From contig CAZGWK010000001.1 of the NCBI GenBank assembly GCA_964529285.1, forward strand, positions 116,013 through 180,012: a stretch of 64,000 nt of DNA, read 5' to 3'. Positions 8,743 through 17,290 of the stretch are shown here, piece after piece. The stretch comes from SURF-21 sp964529285. Its GTDB lineage: Bacteria > Actinomycetota > Geothermincolia > Geothermincolales > RBG-13-55-18. The position numbers were made by a program, and so were the translations under genes. The notes under the pieces are model-generated. The model searched no databases, was not told where the DNA came from, and saw only the letters and a program-made list of their open reading frames with translations. Each line of letters begins with the position of its first letter. Position 1 is the first letter of the stretch.

Positions 8743-9690
8743 TTAGAATATCTCCGCGCCGAGGACATCTCCAGATCTAGGCCGATATCCATGCAGAAAA
8801 TCCTCCACCCCCATAGGCTGCTTTCCCTCCGCCTGCACCTCCTCCAGGCGTAGGTATCCCCGACCGGTTCCCACAAGAAGGATATCACCCGGGTTTACCA
8901 CGAGCATTCCCGGGTGAATTGCCGGCACATCATCACCTACGGATACCCTCAGTACCTTGAGCCGCTTTCCACGGAAATACGTATACGCTCCAGGCCGCGG
9001 TCTGAGCGCCCGTACCTGATTGCTGATGTTCGTCGCAGTATTCGCCCAGTCTATGAGGAGTTCGGATTTGCTTATGGGCTCCGCATAAGTGGCCAGCTCT
9101 TCGTCCTGGGGCCGCGGCAGGATGGCGCCGGACATATACAGGGGGACGGTTTCCGCCGCCAGGCAGGCTCCCAACAGCGCCAGCTTTTTGCGCAGGCTGA
9201 GCGCATCGTCGCCATCTTCCACATCGACCTCCACCTGCGCTATCATGTCCCCCGTATCCAGGCCCTCGTCAAGTAATATCAACGTGACTCCGCTCACGCG
9301 CTCGCCGCACATCAGCACCCTGCGTATGGGCGCCGCCCCCCGGTAGCGCGGCAGGAGCGAGGGGTGGACGTTCAGGCAACCTCCGGCGGGATAATCGAGA
9401 ATCTCACGGGGCAGGATATGCCCGTAATCCGCCACCAGAAGCACTTCGGGATCAACTTCCTCGAGAAGGCTGAGAAAGATGGGGTCCGTGGGGCCATCGG
9501 GCTGATGCAAGACTATCCCCTTCTCGATGGCGAGGGTTTTTACGGGGGTCGGGCGCTGCCGCAACCCTCTTCCCGCAGCTCGATCCCGCCGGGTGATAAT
9601 TCCTCTCAGCTCGAAGCCCGTGGCCAGAAGTCCGTCCAGAAACTCTCTGGCAAAATCACCGCTTCCCAGGAAGAGGGCCTTCAAATCCAT
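8743..9690 (-). CDS. fmt: methionyl-tRNA formyltransferase
   Basis: Fmt transfers a formyl group from 10-formyltetrahydrofolate to methionyl-tRNA(fMet). The 315-residue protein contains the folate/catalytic core ADYGHILP and NVHPSLLPRYRGAAPI, with conserved Asn-His and a downstream Asp in GLDTGDMI. An OB-like C-terminal domain (about residues 205-310; WANTATNISNQVRALRPRPG) completes it. The start is at the ATG opening MDLKALFLGSGDFA, where the nucleotide fold begins. It is separated from def by 15 bases, so the two are very likely in one operon. Confidence 0.97.
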   Translation of the reverse strand: MDLKALFLGSGDFAREFLDGLLATGFELRGIITRRDRAAGRGLRQRPTPVKTLAIEKGIVLHQPDGPTDPIFLSLLEEVDPEVLLVADYGHILPREILDYPAGGCLNVHPSLLPRYRGAAPIRRVLMCGERVSGVTLILLDEGLDTGDMIAQVEVDVEDGDDALSLRKKLALLGACLAAETVPLYMSGAILPRPQDEELATYAEPISKSELLIDWANTATNISNQVRALRPRPGAYTYFRGKRLKVLRVSVGDDVPAIHPGMLVVNPGDILLVGTGRGYLRLEEVQAEGKQPMGVEDFLHGYRPRSGDVLGAEIF

Positions 9691-9705
9691 CCCCCCGGAA
9701 AAACG

Positions 9706-10227
9706 TCAGAGCCGGGTGCCATCATGGGGATCACGCGCAGGCGGTTGCTCGCCTTGCAGGACCTGCAGGGCTTCTACCCGGCTCTCCCGGTCGGTGCGCT
9801 CCAGGATGAGCTTTCCGTCCAGGTGATCTATCTCGTGCTGAAAAACGCGTGCTATCCATCCCTCGACATGGATGGTATTTGTAATGCCCGCGAGGTCCAT
9901 ATACTCGAGGTCCAACGCGATATGTCTAGGCACCTGCATAGCCGCGCCCGGGATGCTCAGGCAGCCTTCTACTTCCTCCTCTGTTTCCTGTGAGGTCGCT
10001 ATGATACGTGGGTTTATACAGGTTGCGAATTCTCCCTCGTGTTCGTATATGAATACTCTTTTCACCACGCCGATCTGGTTAGCAGAAAGTCCCGCTCCTT
10101 CCGGCTTGGGCAGCGAGTCGATCATATCCCGGACCAGTCGCTTTATGTCAGGAGTTATCTCGCCGACTTCCTGGCACCTCTCCTTCAGCACGGGATCCCC
10201 GAAGGTCCTTATGGGTAGTTCTGCCAT
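9706..10227 (-). CDS. def: peptide deformylase
   Basis: The enzyme removes the formyl group from nascent polypeptides. The 173-residue protein shows all three family motifs: GAGLSANQIGV (motif 1; Ser-Ala-Asn-Gln instead of the textbook Ala-Ala-Pro-Gln), EGCLSIPG (motif 2 with the metal-binding Cys) and QHEIDHLDG (motif 3, HExxH). The Cys and two His residues bind the catalytic metal. Its C-terminal tail is short. It starts the def-fmt-rsmB unit on the minus strand, and metK lies 80 bases upstream. Confidence 0.97.
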   Translation of the reverse strand: MAELPIRTFGDPVLKERCQEVGEITPDIKRLVRDMIDSLPKPEGAGLSANQIGVVKRVFIYEHEGEFATCINPRIIATSQETEEEVEGCLSIPGAAMQVPRHIALDLEYMDLAGITNTIHVEGWIARVFQHEIDHLDGKLILERTDRESRVEALQVLQGEQPPARDPHDGTRL

Positions 10228-10307
10228 CTCATCACACCTCCCGTCAAGGTATATCGCGGTACATGCGGCATAATGCCTGCCGAAACATCTCCGCCTGTGC
10301 CCCGGCG

Positions 10308-11504
10308 CTAGAGGCCTGCTTCGCTGCGCAAGGACTCCGCCTTATCGGTATGCTCCCAGGTAAAATCCTTGTCCGTACGTCCGAAATGTCCGTAGACGGC
10401 CGTCTTGCGGTAAATGGGTTTGCGCAGCTTGAGATCCCTTATAATCGCCGCGGGGCGCAGGTCGAAATACTCGCGGATCAGCCCCTCGATCGTGACCACG
10501 TCTACTTTTTCGGTGCCGAAGGCGTCTATCATAACCGATACGGGATGTGCCACGCCGATGGCATAGGCCAGCTGAACCTCGAAACGGTCCGCAAGGCCTG
10601 CTGCCACGACGTTCTTGGCAACGTAACGAGCCGCATATGCGGCTGAGCGGTCTACCTTGGTGGGATCCTTTCCGGAAAAGCATCCTCCGCCGTGACGGGC
10701 CATGCCGCCGTAAGTGTCCACGATTATCTTGCGCCCGGTAAGCCCGGTATCTCCCATGGGGCCTCCCGTGACGAATTTTCCCGTGGGGTTTACCAGGACC
10801 CTCAGGCTGCCGTCGACCATCTCCGACGGGACGACGGGGTTTATTACGTGCTCAATCAGGTCGGGCTTCATCAAATCTTCTATATCCACGTTGGGACGGT
10901 GTTGCGCGGACAGCAGCACGGTATCTATCCTCCGCGGCATGCCGTCCTCGTATTCCACGGTTACCTGGCTTTTGCCATCGGGCCTCAGATAAGGTAGAAT
11001 ACCAGCTTTCCTGACCTCGGAGAGGCGGTGGCAGAGCTTGTGCGCCAGGATGATCGACAAGGGCATGAATTCCGGTGTCTCATTGCATGCGTAACCGAAC
11101 ATCATACCCTGGTCGCCCGCCCCGAGCGAATCGAGCATATCGTCCTCTACCTCGCCGCTTCTCTCCTCCAGGGCATGGTTGACGCCCTGGGCTATATCGG
11201 AAGACTGCGGATCGATGGAGACCATGACACCGCACGTCTCGAAGTCGAAGCCGTACTTGGCGCGCGTATATCCAATCTCCTCGATTGTCCTCCGGGCCGT
11301 GTTCGGAATATCGACATACGTCGCCGTACTTATCTCTCCCGCTACGACCACCAATCCCGTCGTAACCAGTGTCTCCACTGCTACCCTGCCGAGGGGATCA
11401 TCTTTGTAAACCTCGTCCAGTATGGCGTCGGATATCTGGTCCGCTATCTTGTCCGGGTGGCCTTCCGTAACCGATTCCGATGTAAACATGTAGCGCTTCG
11501 ACAC
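10308..11504 (-). CDS. metK: S-adenosylmethionine synthetase
   Basis: MetK makes S-adenosylmethionine from methionine and ATP. The 398-residue product has TSESVTEGHPDKIADQISDA at the N-terminus, GAGDQGMMFGYA in the middle, and the phosphate-binding loop GGGCFSGKDPTKVDRSAAYA. The GTG at 11504 was chosen because AAAGGAG lies five to six bases upstream; a GTG seven codons earlier lacks such a site. On the minus strand a TATAAT at 11565-11570 could be the -10 element of its promoter, but I do not see a clear -35 element. No SAM riboswitch is recognisable in the leader. Confidence 0.97.
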   Translation of the reverse strand: MSKRYMFTSESVTEGHPDKIADQISDAILDEVYKDDPLGRVAVETLVTTGLVVVAGEISTATYVDIPNTARRTIEEIGYTRAKYGFDFETCGVMVSIDPQSSDIAQGVNHALEERSGEVEDDMLDSLGAGDQGMMFGYACNETPEFMPLSIILAHKLCHRLSEVRKAGILPYLRPDGKSQVTVEYEDGMPRRIDTVLLSAQHRPNVDIEDLMKPDLIEHVINPVVPSEMVDGSLRVLVNPTGKFVTGGPMGDTGLTGRKIIVDTYGGMARHGGGCFSGKDPTKVDRSAAYAARYVAKNVVAAGLADRFEVQLAYAIGVAHPVSVMIDAFGTEKVDVVTIEGLIREYFDLRPAAIIRDLKLRKPIYRKTAVYGHFGRTDKDFTWEHTDKAESLRSEAGL

Positions 11505-11760
11505 TTCCGCTCCTTTCCCTTGCACGCGGTATCCTTATCTGCGCGTCCTACTCCCTAATCGCAATATTATACACTCAGCCAGGCCGATTATCCCTGATCC
11601 AGACGGCAACGTCGCGGACCGTGCGGAAATGCAGCGTGATAATCAACGCTCTCCGTCCCCGTCATTCCGCCCCTTTCCCCCCTAGAAACCCTTGCTTCGC
11701 TGCTATACCTTTACGTCACGGCAGAGGCTGGAGAGGGTGTTGGGGGGATGTGAGGGCAAG

Positions 11761-11997
11761 CTACTTATAGACGAAGATCAGGATCAGGGTCGAGATGACA
11801 AAGGTGACGGCGCTGATAATAGTCATGCGGTCCAGGTTCTTCTGTACGATAGTAGTGCCCGATGCTCCTCCGACGGAGGAACCCCCGAAAAGGCTTGACA
11901 TGCCACCGCCTCGCCCTGAGTGCAAAAGCACGAAAACCACCATTGCTATGCTGGATACAAAGAAAAACCCCAGCATTATGTACTTCAATACGTCCAC
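11761..11997 (-). CDS. secG: preprotein translocase subunit SecG
   Basis: SecG is a small auxiliary subunit of the SecYEG channel. The 78-residue product has two hydrophobic helices (about residues 5-25 and 56-77) separated by a glycine- and serine-rich loop, with HSGRGGGMSSLFGGSS as the family signature. It lies directly downstream of tpiA, as in many Gram-positive and actinobacterial genomes. The downstream region to metK (about 235 bases) contains no clear gene or strong hairpin. Confidence 0.94.
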   Translation of the reverse strand: MDVLKYIMLGFFFVSSIAMVVFVLLHSGRGGGMSSLFGGSSVGGASGTTIVQKNLDRMTIISAVTFVISTLILIFVYK

Positions 11998-12054
11998 GCT
12001 TCATACCTCCTGTTCCAGGAAAATATTCTACCACATCGGGGCTTCGGCAGCCCG

Positions 12055-12816
12055 TCAGCCCTCGTATTTCGCGATTGCCGCAAAGTCCTCGGCCTTCAGG
12101 CTTGCACCGCCTACCAGGGCGCCGTCTATGTCCTGCATGGACATGAGTTCAGCAGCGTTATCGGGCTTGACACTGCCGCCATAGAGAATGCGCAGCGACG
12201 ACGCGGCGTTATCTCCGTAAGCACCGCTTACCCAGCGGCGTATCGCAGAGGTCATTTCCTGGGCATCGTCGGGCGTGGCCGTCTTGCCCGTTCCTATCGC
12301 CCATATGGGCTCGTAGGCTATTACCAGGCCGGGAATCTCAGCCGCCTCTACGCCGTCAAGGTCTGCCGACAGCTGGCCCTCCACTTTTTGCAGCTCCCTG
12401 CCTGCCTCCCTTTCCTTCAGGGTCTCACCAACGCAGAGGACAGGGATCATGCCGGCATCCAGAACGGCCCTGACCTTTGCGGCGACCAGATCGTCCTTTT
12501 CTTCGATTATCTCCCTCCGCTCGGAATGCCCGGCGATAACATACGTTACGTCCAGGGCCTTGAGCATGGGCGGCGATATCTCTCCCGTATAGGCGCCTTC
12601 ATCGGCTGGATAGACGTCCTGCGCTCCGAGGGCGATAGCCGCGCCCATTTCAGCGATCAGGCGGGAAACGTCCGCAAGAGCGGTGAAAGGAGGGCACACG
12701 GCCACTTCCACGTCCTGCAGCCCGGAGACCAGTGGAATCAGTTCCCTCACCAGCTCCACCGCCTCGCTACTGTCTTTGAACATCTTCCAGTTGCCGGCTA
12801 TGAGCGGCTTTCTCAT
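12055..12816 (-). CDS. tpiA: triosephosphate isomerase
   Basis: TpiA interconverts dihydroxyacetone phosphate and glyceraldehyde 3-phosphate. The 253-residue barrel begins RKPLIAGNWKMFK, which holds the catalytic Asn and Lys. It has the electrophile His97 in VIAGHSERR, the catalytic base Glu169 in VIAYEPIWAIGTG, and the C-terminal phosphate loop ILYGGSVKPDNA. It lies 13 bases downstream of pgk, in a gap-pgk-tpiA-secG unit that supplies lower glycolysis and gluconeogenesis. Confidence 0.98.
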   Translation of the reverse strand: MRKPLIAGNWKMFKDSSEAVELVRELIPLVSGLQDVEVAVCPPFTALADVSRLIAEMGAAIALGAQDVYPADEGAYTGEISPPMLKALDVTYVIAGHSERREIIEEKDDLVAAKVRAVLDAGMIPVLCVGETLKEREAGRELQKVEGQLSADLDGVEAAEIPGLVIAYEPIWAIGTGKTATPDDAQEMTSAIRRWVSGAYGDNAASSLRILYGGSVKPDNAAELMSMQDIDGALVGGASLKAEDFAAIAKYEG

Positions 12817-12829
12817 TCCTGCGACCCCC

Positions 12830-14020
12830 TTAGTCGTCCTTTTCCAGCAGGACCGCCACGCCCGGGAGGATCTTACCTTCGAGCAGTTCCAGGGAGGCTC
12901 CCCCGCCGGTCGATATATGGTCGAATTCGTCCTCCAGCCCGTATTTCTCGATGGCCGCCACGGTATCTCCTCCGCCCGCCACTTTGAGTGAAGACGAACG
13001 CGCTATCGCCTCGGCGACGGCACGCGTTCCTTCCTCGAAGGATTCCCATTCGAAGACGCCCATGGGCCCGTTCCAGAATATGGTCTTAGCCTTCCCGATG
13101 GCTTTAACGTAACGCTCAATGCTGCGCGGCCCGATATCCAGGCCCATCCATCCTCGCGGTATCTCCTCCGCATCCACGACCCGTCTCTCCGCTTCCTCCT
13201 TGAACTCGGAGGCCACCACCAGGTCGACCGGGAGCATTATGCGCGCACGCTTCTGCTGCGATGCGGACATCACCTCTCTCACCTCGCCCAGGAGTTCGTC
13301 CTCACAGATAGACTCGCCAATCTCCATGCCCTGTGACTTGAAGACAGTGAAACACATCCCTCCCCCGACCAGCAGGATATCTACCAGTTCCTGTAAGTTA
13401 TCCAGTACCTTCAGCTTGTCGGATATCTTGCTTCCTCCGAGTACGGCCACGAAAGGCCGGGGAGGATCCTCAAGCAGCCCCTGCAGTACCTCCATCTCTT
13501 TTTCCATGAGGAGGCCGGCCACCGCCGGCAGCCTCTCCGCCACTCCCGTTATCGAGGCGTGCGCACGGTGTGCCGCGCCAAAGGCATCGTCGACATATAT
13601 GTCACCCAGGCGGGCCAGTGAATCCGCGAAGGCGTCGTCGTTTTCCTCCTCGCCGGGGTCGAAACGGAGGTTCTCCAGAAGGACGATTTCGCCAGGCTCC
13701 AGGCTCTGGCAGGTCTTCTCTATCTCCTCCCCGACCACGCCGTCCATCTTGCGTACCTCGACACTGAGCAATTCCTGCAGTCTTGCCGCCACCGGTGTCA
13801 AGCGCATGGATTCCACGACCTTGCCCTTGGGGCGCCCGAGATGAGACATGATCACGAGAGAGGCACCGTGGTCGAGAAGGTAACGCAGCGTCGCAAGGGC
13901 TGCTCGTATGCGCGTATCGTCAGCCACCTCGCCGGAAGCGTCAAGGGGGACGTTGAAGTCCACCCTGACCAGCGCTCTCTTAGCGGAGACATCTATATCC
14001 CGGACGGTCTTCCTTGTCAT
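12830..14020 (-). CDS. pgk: phosphoglycerate kinase
   Basis: Pgk transfers phosphate between 1,3-bisphosphoglycerate and ADP. The 396-residue product has the N-terminal substrate motif RVDFNVPLD, LVIMSHLGRPKG, the interdomain VAVLGGSKISDKL, and the nucleotide-binding FWNGPMGVFEWESFEEGT near the C-terminus. GGGDTVAA closes the active site. It is 12 bases downstream of gap and starts with an ATG preceded by AGGAGG. No unusual feature is visible. Confidence 0.98.
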   Translation of the reverse strand: MTRKTVRDIDVSAKRALVRVDFNVPLDASGEVADDTRIRAALATLRYLLDHGASLVIMSHLGRPKGKVVESMRLTPVAARLQELLSVEVRKMDGVVGEEIEKTCQSLEPGEIVLLENLRFDPGEEENDDAFADSLARLGDIYVDDAFGAAHRAHASITGVAERLPAVAGLLMEKEMEVLQGLLEDPPRPFVAVLGGSKISDKLKVLDNLQELVDILLVGGGMCFTVFKSQGMEIGESICEDELLGEVREVMSASQQKRARIMLPVDLVVASEFKEEAERRVVDAEEIPRGWMGLDIGPRSIERYVKAIGKAKTIFWNGPMGVFEWESFEEGTRAVAEAIARSSSLKVAGGGDTVAAIEKYGLEDEFDHISTGGGASLELLEGKILPGVAVLLEKDD

Positions 14021-14032
14021 TTTACCTCCTGA

Positions 14033-15025
14033 TCAAGGCAGCAGCACGGCCAGCAGGTCCACCAAACGGTTAGAGAAACCCCATTCGTTATCGTACCAGG
14101 ATATCACCTTGCACATCTTTCCCATGGACATGGTGCTCTTGGCGTCGAATAGCGAGGAGGCTGGGTTGCCGATCACGTCGGACGAGACGATAGGATCCTC
14201 CGTGTACTCGAGTATACCTTGCAGCGGACCTCTCGCGGCTTTCTCTACCGCAGCGTTTATAGCGGCCTCGCTCGCTTCCTTCTCCAGTATGGCCACGAGA
14301 TCGACCACGCTGCCGTCCATTACCGGGACGCGCATGGCCATGCCGTCCATCTTGCCCTTCAAGGCCGGTATGACCAGACCGATTGCCTTTGCGGCGCCGG
14401 TTGAAGTAGGGATTATATTTCCTGCTGCGGCCCTCGCCCTCCTGAGATCCTTGTGGGGGAAGTCCAGTATGCGCTGATCGTTGGTGTAAGCATGTATGGT
14501 CGTCATGTAACCGGAGTCCACCCCGAAGCTGTCCATAAGCACTTTTGCCACCGGCGCCAGGCAGTTGGTGGTGCAGGAAGCGTTGCTGACGATATCGTGC
14601 TTTTTCGAGTCGTACTGGTCGTCGTTCACTCCCATGACGATAGTGATATCCGGGTCGTTCGCTGGGGCGGTTATCACTACCTTGGATGCCCCGGAAGCCA
14701 GATGCTTTGCGGCGTCATCCCGGTCCCTGAAAGCTCCGGTGGCTTCTATGACTACCTCTACGCCCATGTCTTTCCAGGGCAGCTTCGAGGGGTCCTTCTC
14801 CGAGAGGACCCTTATGTCCTTGCCGTCAACGCTAAGTGCGTCGCCCTTTACATCGACGGCTCCTGCATATCTTCCGAAAATTGTATCGTACTTGAAGAGA
14901 TGCGCCAGCGTCCCAGCGTCGCTAAGGTCGTTGATGGCGACTACGTCCACGCCCTGCGGCATGGCCGCGCGCAGGAAGAGACGGCCTATCCTGCCAAAAC
15001 CGTTTATACCCACCTTAACCGCCAT
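14033..15025 (-). CDS. gap: glyceraldehyde-3-phosphate dehydrogenase
   Basis: The enzyme oxidises glyceraldehyde 3-phosphate to 1,3-bisphosphoglycerate. The 330-residue protein has the Rossmann motif VGINGFGRIGRL. Asp33 in AINDLSD favours NAD over NADP. The catalytic Cys151 lies in SNASCTTNCLAP, and the substrate loop STGAAKAIGLV and WYDNEWGFSNR near the end are also present. Its ATG has GAAGGAGG upstream. About 195 bases separate it from whiA, enough for its own promoter, so the glycolytic unit gap-pgk-tpiA-secG may be transcribed independently of whiA. Confidence 0.98.
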   Translation of the reverse strand: MAVKVGINGFGRIGRLFLRAAMPQGVDVVAINDLSDAGTLAHLFKYDTIFGRYAGAVDVKGDALSVDGKDIRVLSEKDPSKLPWKDMGVEVVIEATGAFRDRDDAAKHLASGASKVVITAPANDPDITIVMGVNDDQYDSKKHDIVSNASCTTNCLAPVAKVLMDSFGVDSGYMTTIHAYTNDQRILDFPHKDLRRARAAAGNIIPTSTGAAKAIGLVIPALKGKMDGMAMRVPVMDGSVVDLVAILEKEASEAAINAAVEKAARGPLQGILEYTEDPIVSSDVIGNPASSLFDAKSTMSMGKMCKVISWYDNEWGFSNRLVDLLAVLLP

Positions 15026-15219
15026 TTGAATACCTCCTTCGGATCTTTGCTCTTCTCATGCGCGATCACAGAATACCCGTCTGCTACATTTGACATTATA
15101 AGCAAAAAAGACCTGCGGTAAACATGCGAGTCGTGCTGCCCGTAACAGCGCTGGCCCGCGAGTGGAAGAGATCTGCGCCGACCTCTGCATGCAGCACCAT
15201 GGCTGCGATAGATAACTGC

Positions 15220-16149
15220 CTATTTACCGCAAGCGATGCTCCTGATGCGCAGCATGCGGTGGTAAACAGCCGATTTGGACAGCGAGGGCTGCAGGCAATC
15301 GCCCAGTTCGGCGAGGCTTGCCTCCGGGTGTCTCATGCGGGCTTCCGCCACTTCGCGCAGGGAAACAGGCAGGCTGCCCAGGCCGAGATTCTCGTCTATG
15401 ATGCGTATATCGTGCAACTGCTTCTGGGCGGCATCTACTATACGTTCCAGGTTTGCCGTCTCGCTGTTGACGCGCCGGTTCACTCTCTCCCTTACCTCGC
15501 GCATCACTGCATCGCTCTGCAGCCGCAGGACTGCGTCGTGCGCGCCCAGCAGGGCCAGGAAATCAACCTGTTCGCTGCGGCCCTTGCTGTATATGGTGTA
15601 CAGCCTTTTCTTCCTGTTCGTATTCAGATGTATGTCGTATCTGTTTGCGAGTGAGCGCAGTCCTTCCGCCATCTCGGCGTGCTGCACGTTTATCTCAAGG
15701 TGAGCCGGCTGGTCGGGACGACTGACGTATCCCCCTCCCAGGAAAGCTCCCCGGAGATACGCTATGCCGCAGCAGTGACGGCGCGTTATCCTGGCGGGTA
15801 CTCCGAGCAGCGGTCGCAGCGAGTCATCCAGCAGCCCCAGTTCGTTGAGTATCTGTGCCGACTTGTCTCCGTCCTCCAGAAAGAGCAGGTAACAATTATG
15901 ACCCCGCAGGCGGGGAGCCTTCTCGACGCGCAACTCGGGGGAGACCGCAAACAGCTCCTTGAGAGAGGAGAACATCTTCCTTGCGACCGCGGCGTTTTCG
16001 CTCTCCGTATGCAGCCCGAGGCGGTGAGCTCCCTTGAGGTGAAGCGCTCCTTCGAGGTGGAAGAGTGCGGATAGCTCCGCCAGGCGGCAGCACCGCCTGG
16101 AGGGGATGATGCGGGCCAGCTCATCCTTTACCATTCCGGTAAAAGCCAT
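15220..16149 (-). CDS. whiA: DNA-binding protein WhiA
   Basis: WhiA regulates sporulation septation in Streptomyces and cell division in Bacillus. The 309-residue protein has an N-terminal LAGLIDADG-like domain (about residues 1-200; ELSALFHLEGALHLKG and YLRGAFLGGGYVSRP). A C-terminal helix-turn-helix region follows (about 225-305; LREVAEARMRHPEASLAELG, then LSKSAVYHRMLRI). The endonuclease catalytic acidic residues are not kept, as is normal for WhiA. It begins three bases after the rapZ stop. The usual yvcK gene is missing between them. Confidence 0.96.
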   Translation of the reverse strand: MAFTGMVKDELARIIPSRRCCRLAELSALFHLEGALHLKGAHRLGLHTESENAAVARKMFSSLKELFAVSPELRVEKAPRLRGHNCYLLFLEDGDKSAQILNELGLLDDSLRPLLGVPARITRRHCCGIAYLRGAFLGGGYVSRPDQPAHLEINVQHAEMAEGLRSLANRYDIHLNTNRKKRLYTIYSKGRSEQVDFLALLGAHDAVLRLQSDAVMREVRERVNRRVNSETANLERIVDAAQKQLHDIRIIDENLGLGSLPVSLREVAEARMRHPEASLAELGDCLQPSLSKSAVYHRMLRIRSIACGK

Positions 16150-16152
16150 AGT

Positions 16153-17061
16153 TCACCTGCGGCGGATGTCCCGGTGGCGCACGTTTATCAGCCAATCGGC
16201 GGCTTTCAGGCGTGCAGCCAACTCCTCCACCATGACCACCGAGCGATGCTGCCCTCCTGTGCATCCCATGGCCAGGGTAACGTAACGCCTACCCTCCCGG
16301 AAGAACTTGTCCCTCAAGAAATCCACCAGGGATGCGATGCGTTCGAGGAACCCCATGCTCTCCTCCTGGCCCAGGACATATGCGCGCACGTCTTCGTCCT
16401 TGCCATTGCGGTCCCGCAGCTCGTCCACCCAGAAAGGGTTGGGAAGAAACCTCAGGTCGAAGACCATGTCTGCGTCCAGGGGAAGGCCGTACTTGTAACC
16501 GAATGACACCAGGCTGATCTCGAGCAGCACGGAGGTGTCTCCCGAACGGTACTGGTTCATGAGCTGCTCGCGCAGTTGGTGTACGTTTATCCCCGAGGTG
16601 TCGATAACGATATCCGCCCTGCCACGCAGTCCCTGGAGTAACTCCCGCTCCCGGGAGATGCTTTCGCTTATACCACCCGGAGAATTTATGGGGTGGGACC
16701 GCCTGGTCTCCTTGAAGCGTTTGACCAACGTATCGTCGTTGGCCTCCAGGAAGACTATGCCGTAGGGTGTGCCGCCGCGGTCGAGTTCCGCGAGGGATTC
16801 GTTGAGGTCATCGAAGAACTCCCCTCCGCGCACATCGATGCCTACCGCCAGGTGTTCTATGTTGGCATCGCTCTGGGAGCCCAGCTCCACCATCTTCAGG
16901 AGCAACGATGGCGGCAGGTTGTCGACACAGAAATATCCGAGGTCCTCCATGCTCTTTATGGCGATGGACTTCCCTGCTCCGGAGAGACCGGTTATGATGG
17001 TTATCTCCAGCCCGATGCACCTCCCGGCGAAGCTATCTACCAGGTCTATTATAACCCACAT
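16153..17061 (-). CDS. rapZ: RNase adapter protein RapZ (YvcJ-like nucleotide-binding protein)
   Basis: RapZ-family proteins bind nucleotides; in enterobacteria RapZ directs RNase E to GlmZ, while the Gram-positive role is unclear. The 302-residue product has Walker A GLSGAGKS, the signature YFCVDNLPPSLL, GIDVRGGEFF, and the C-terminal GCTGGQHRSVVMVEELA. The ATG at 17061 opens a 17-residue lead not typical of the family. GGGAGGTG lies just before the conserved LEITIITG segment, but no ATG, GTG or TTG follows it at good spacing, so the exact start is uncertain. Confidence 0.94.
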   Translation of the reverse strand: MWVIIDLVDSFAGRCIGLEITIITGLSGAGKSIAIKSMEDLGYFCVDNLPPSLLLKMVELGSQSDANIEHLAVGIDVRGGEFFDDLNESLAELDRGGTPYGIVFLEANDDTLVKRFKETRRSHPINSPGGISESISRERELLQGLRGRADIVIDTSGINVHQLREQLMNQYRSGDTSVLLEISLVSFGYKYGLPLDADMVFDLRFLPNPFWVDELRDRNGKDEDVRAYVLGQEESMGFLERIASLVDFLRDKFFREGRRYVTLAMGCTGGQHRSVVMVEELAARLKAADWLINVRHRDIRRR

Positions 17062-17290
17062 ACATCATATCAAACGTTAGGGACGGGAAGGGCGGGCGTG
17101 CCGCGCAGGCAGCAGTCGCTGCAAGAGTATCGCGCCGGGGGCCGCAGGGCGCGTCCCGCGGGTGCAGGCAGTACCCGGACATTGTAGGATGATGTTATAA
17201 GGACCTTCATTTGTGACGTAAGGACGTATATGCCGGCTCCGTCTCTGCGGGGCCGAAGACAAGCGACATGCAACGGGGAGAAGCAGTCTT

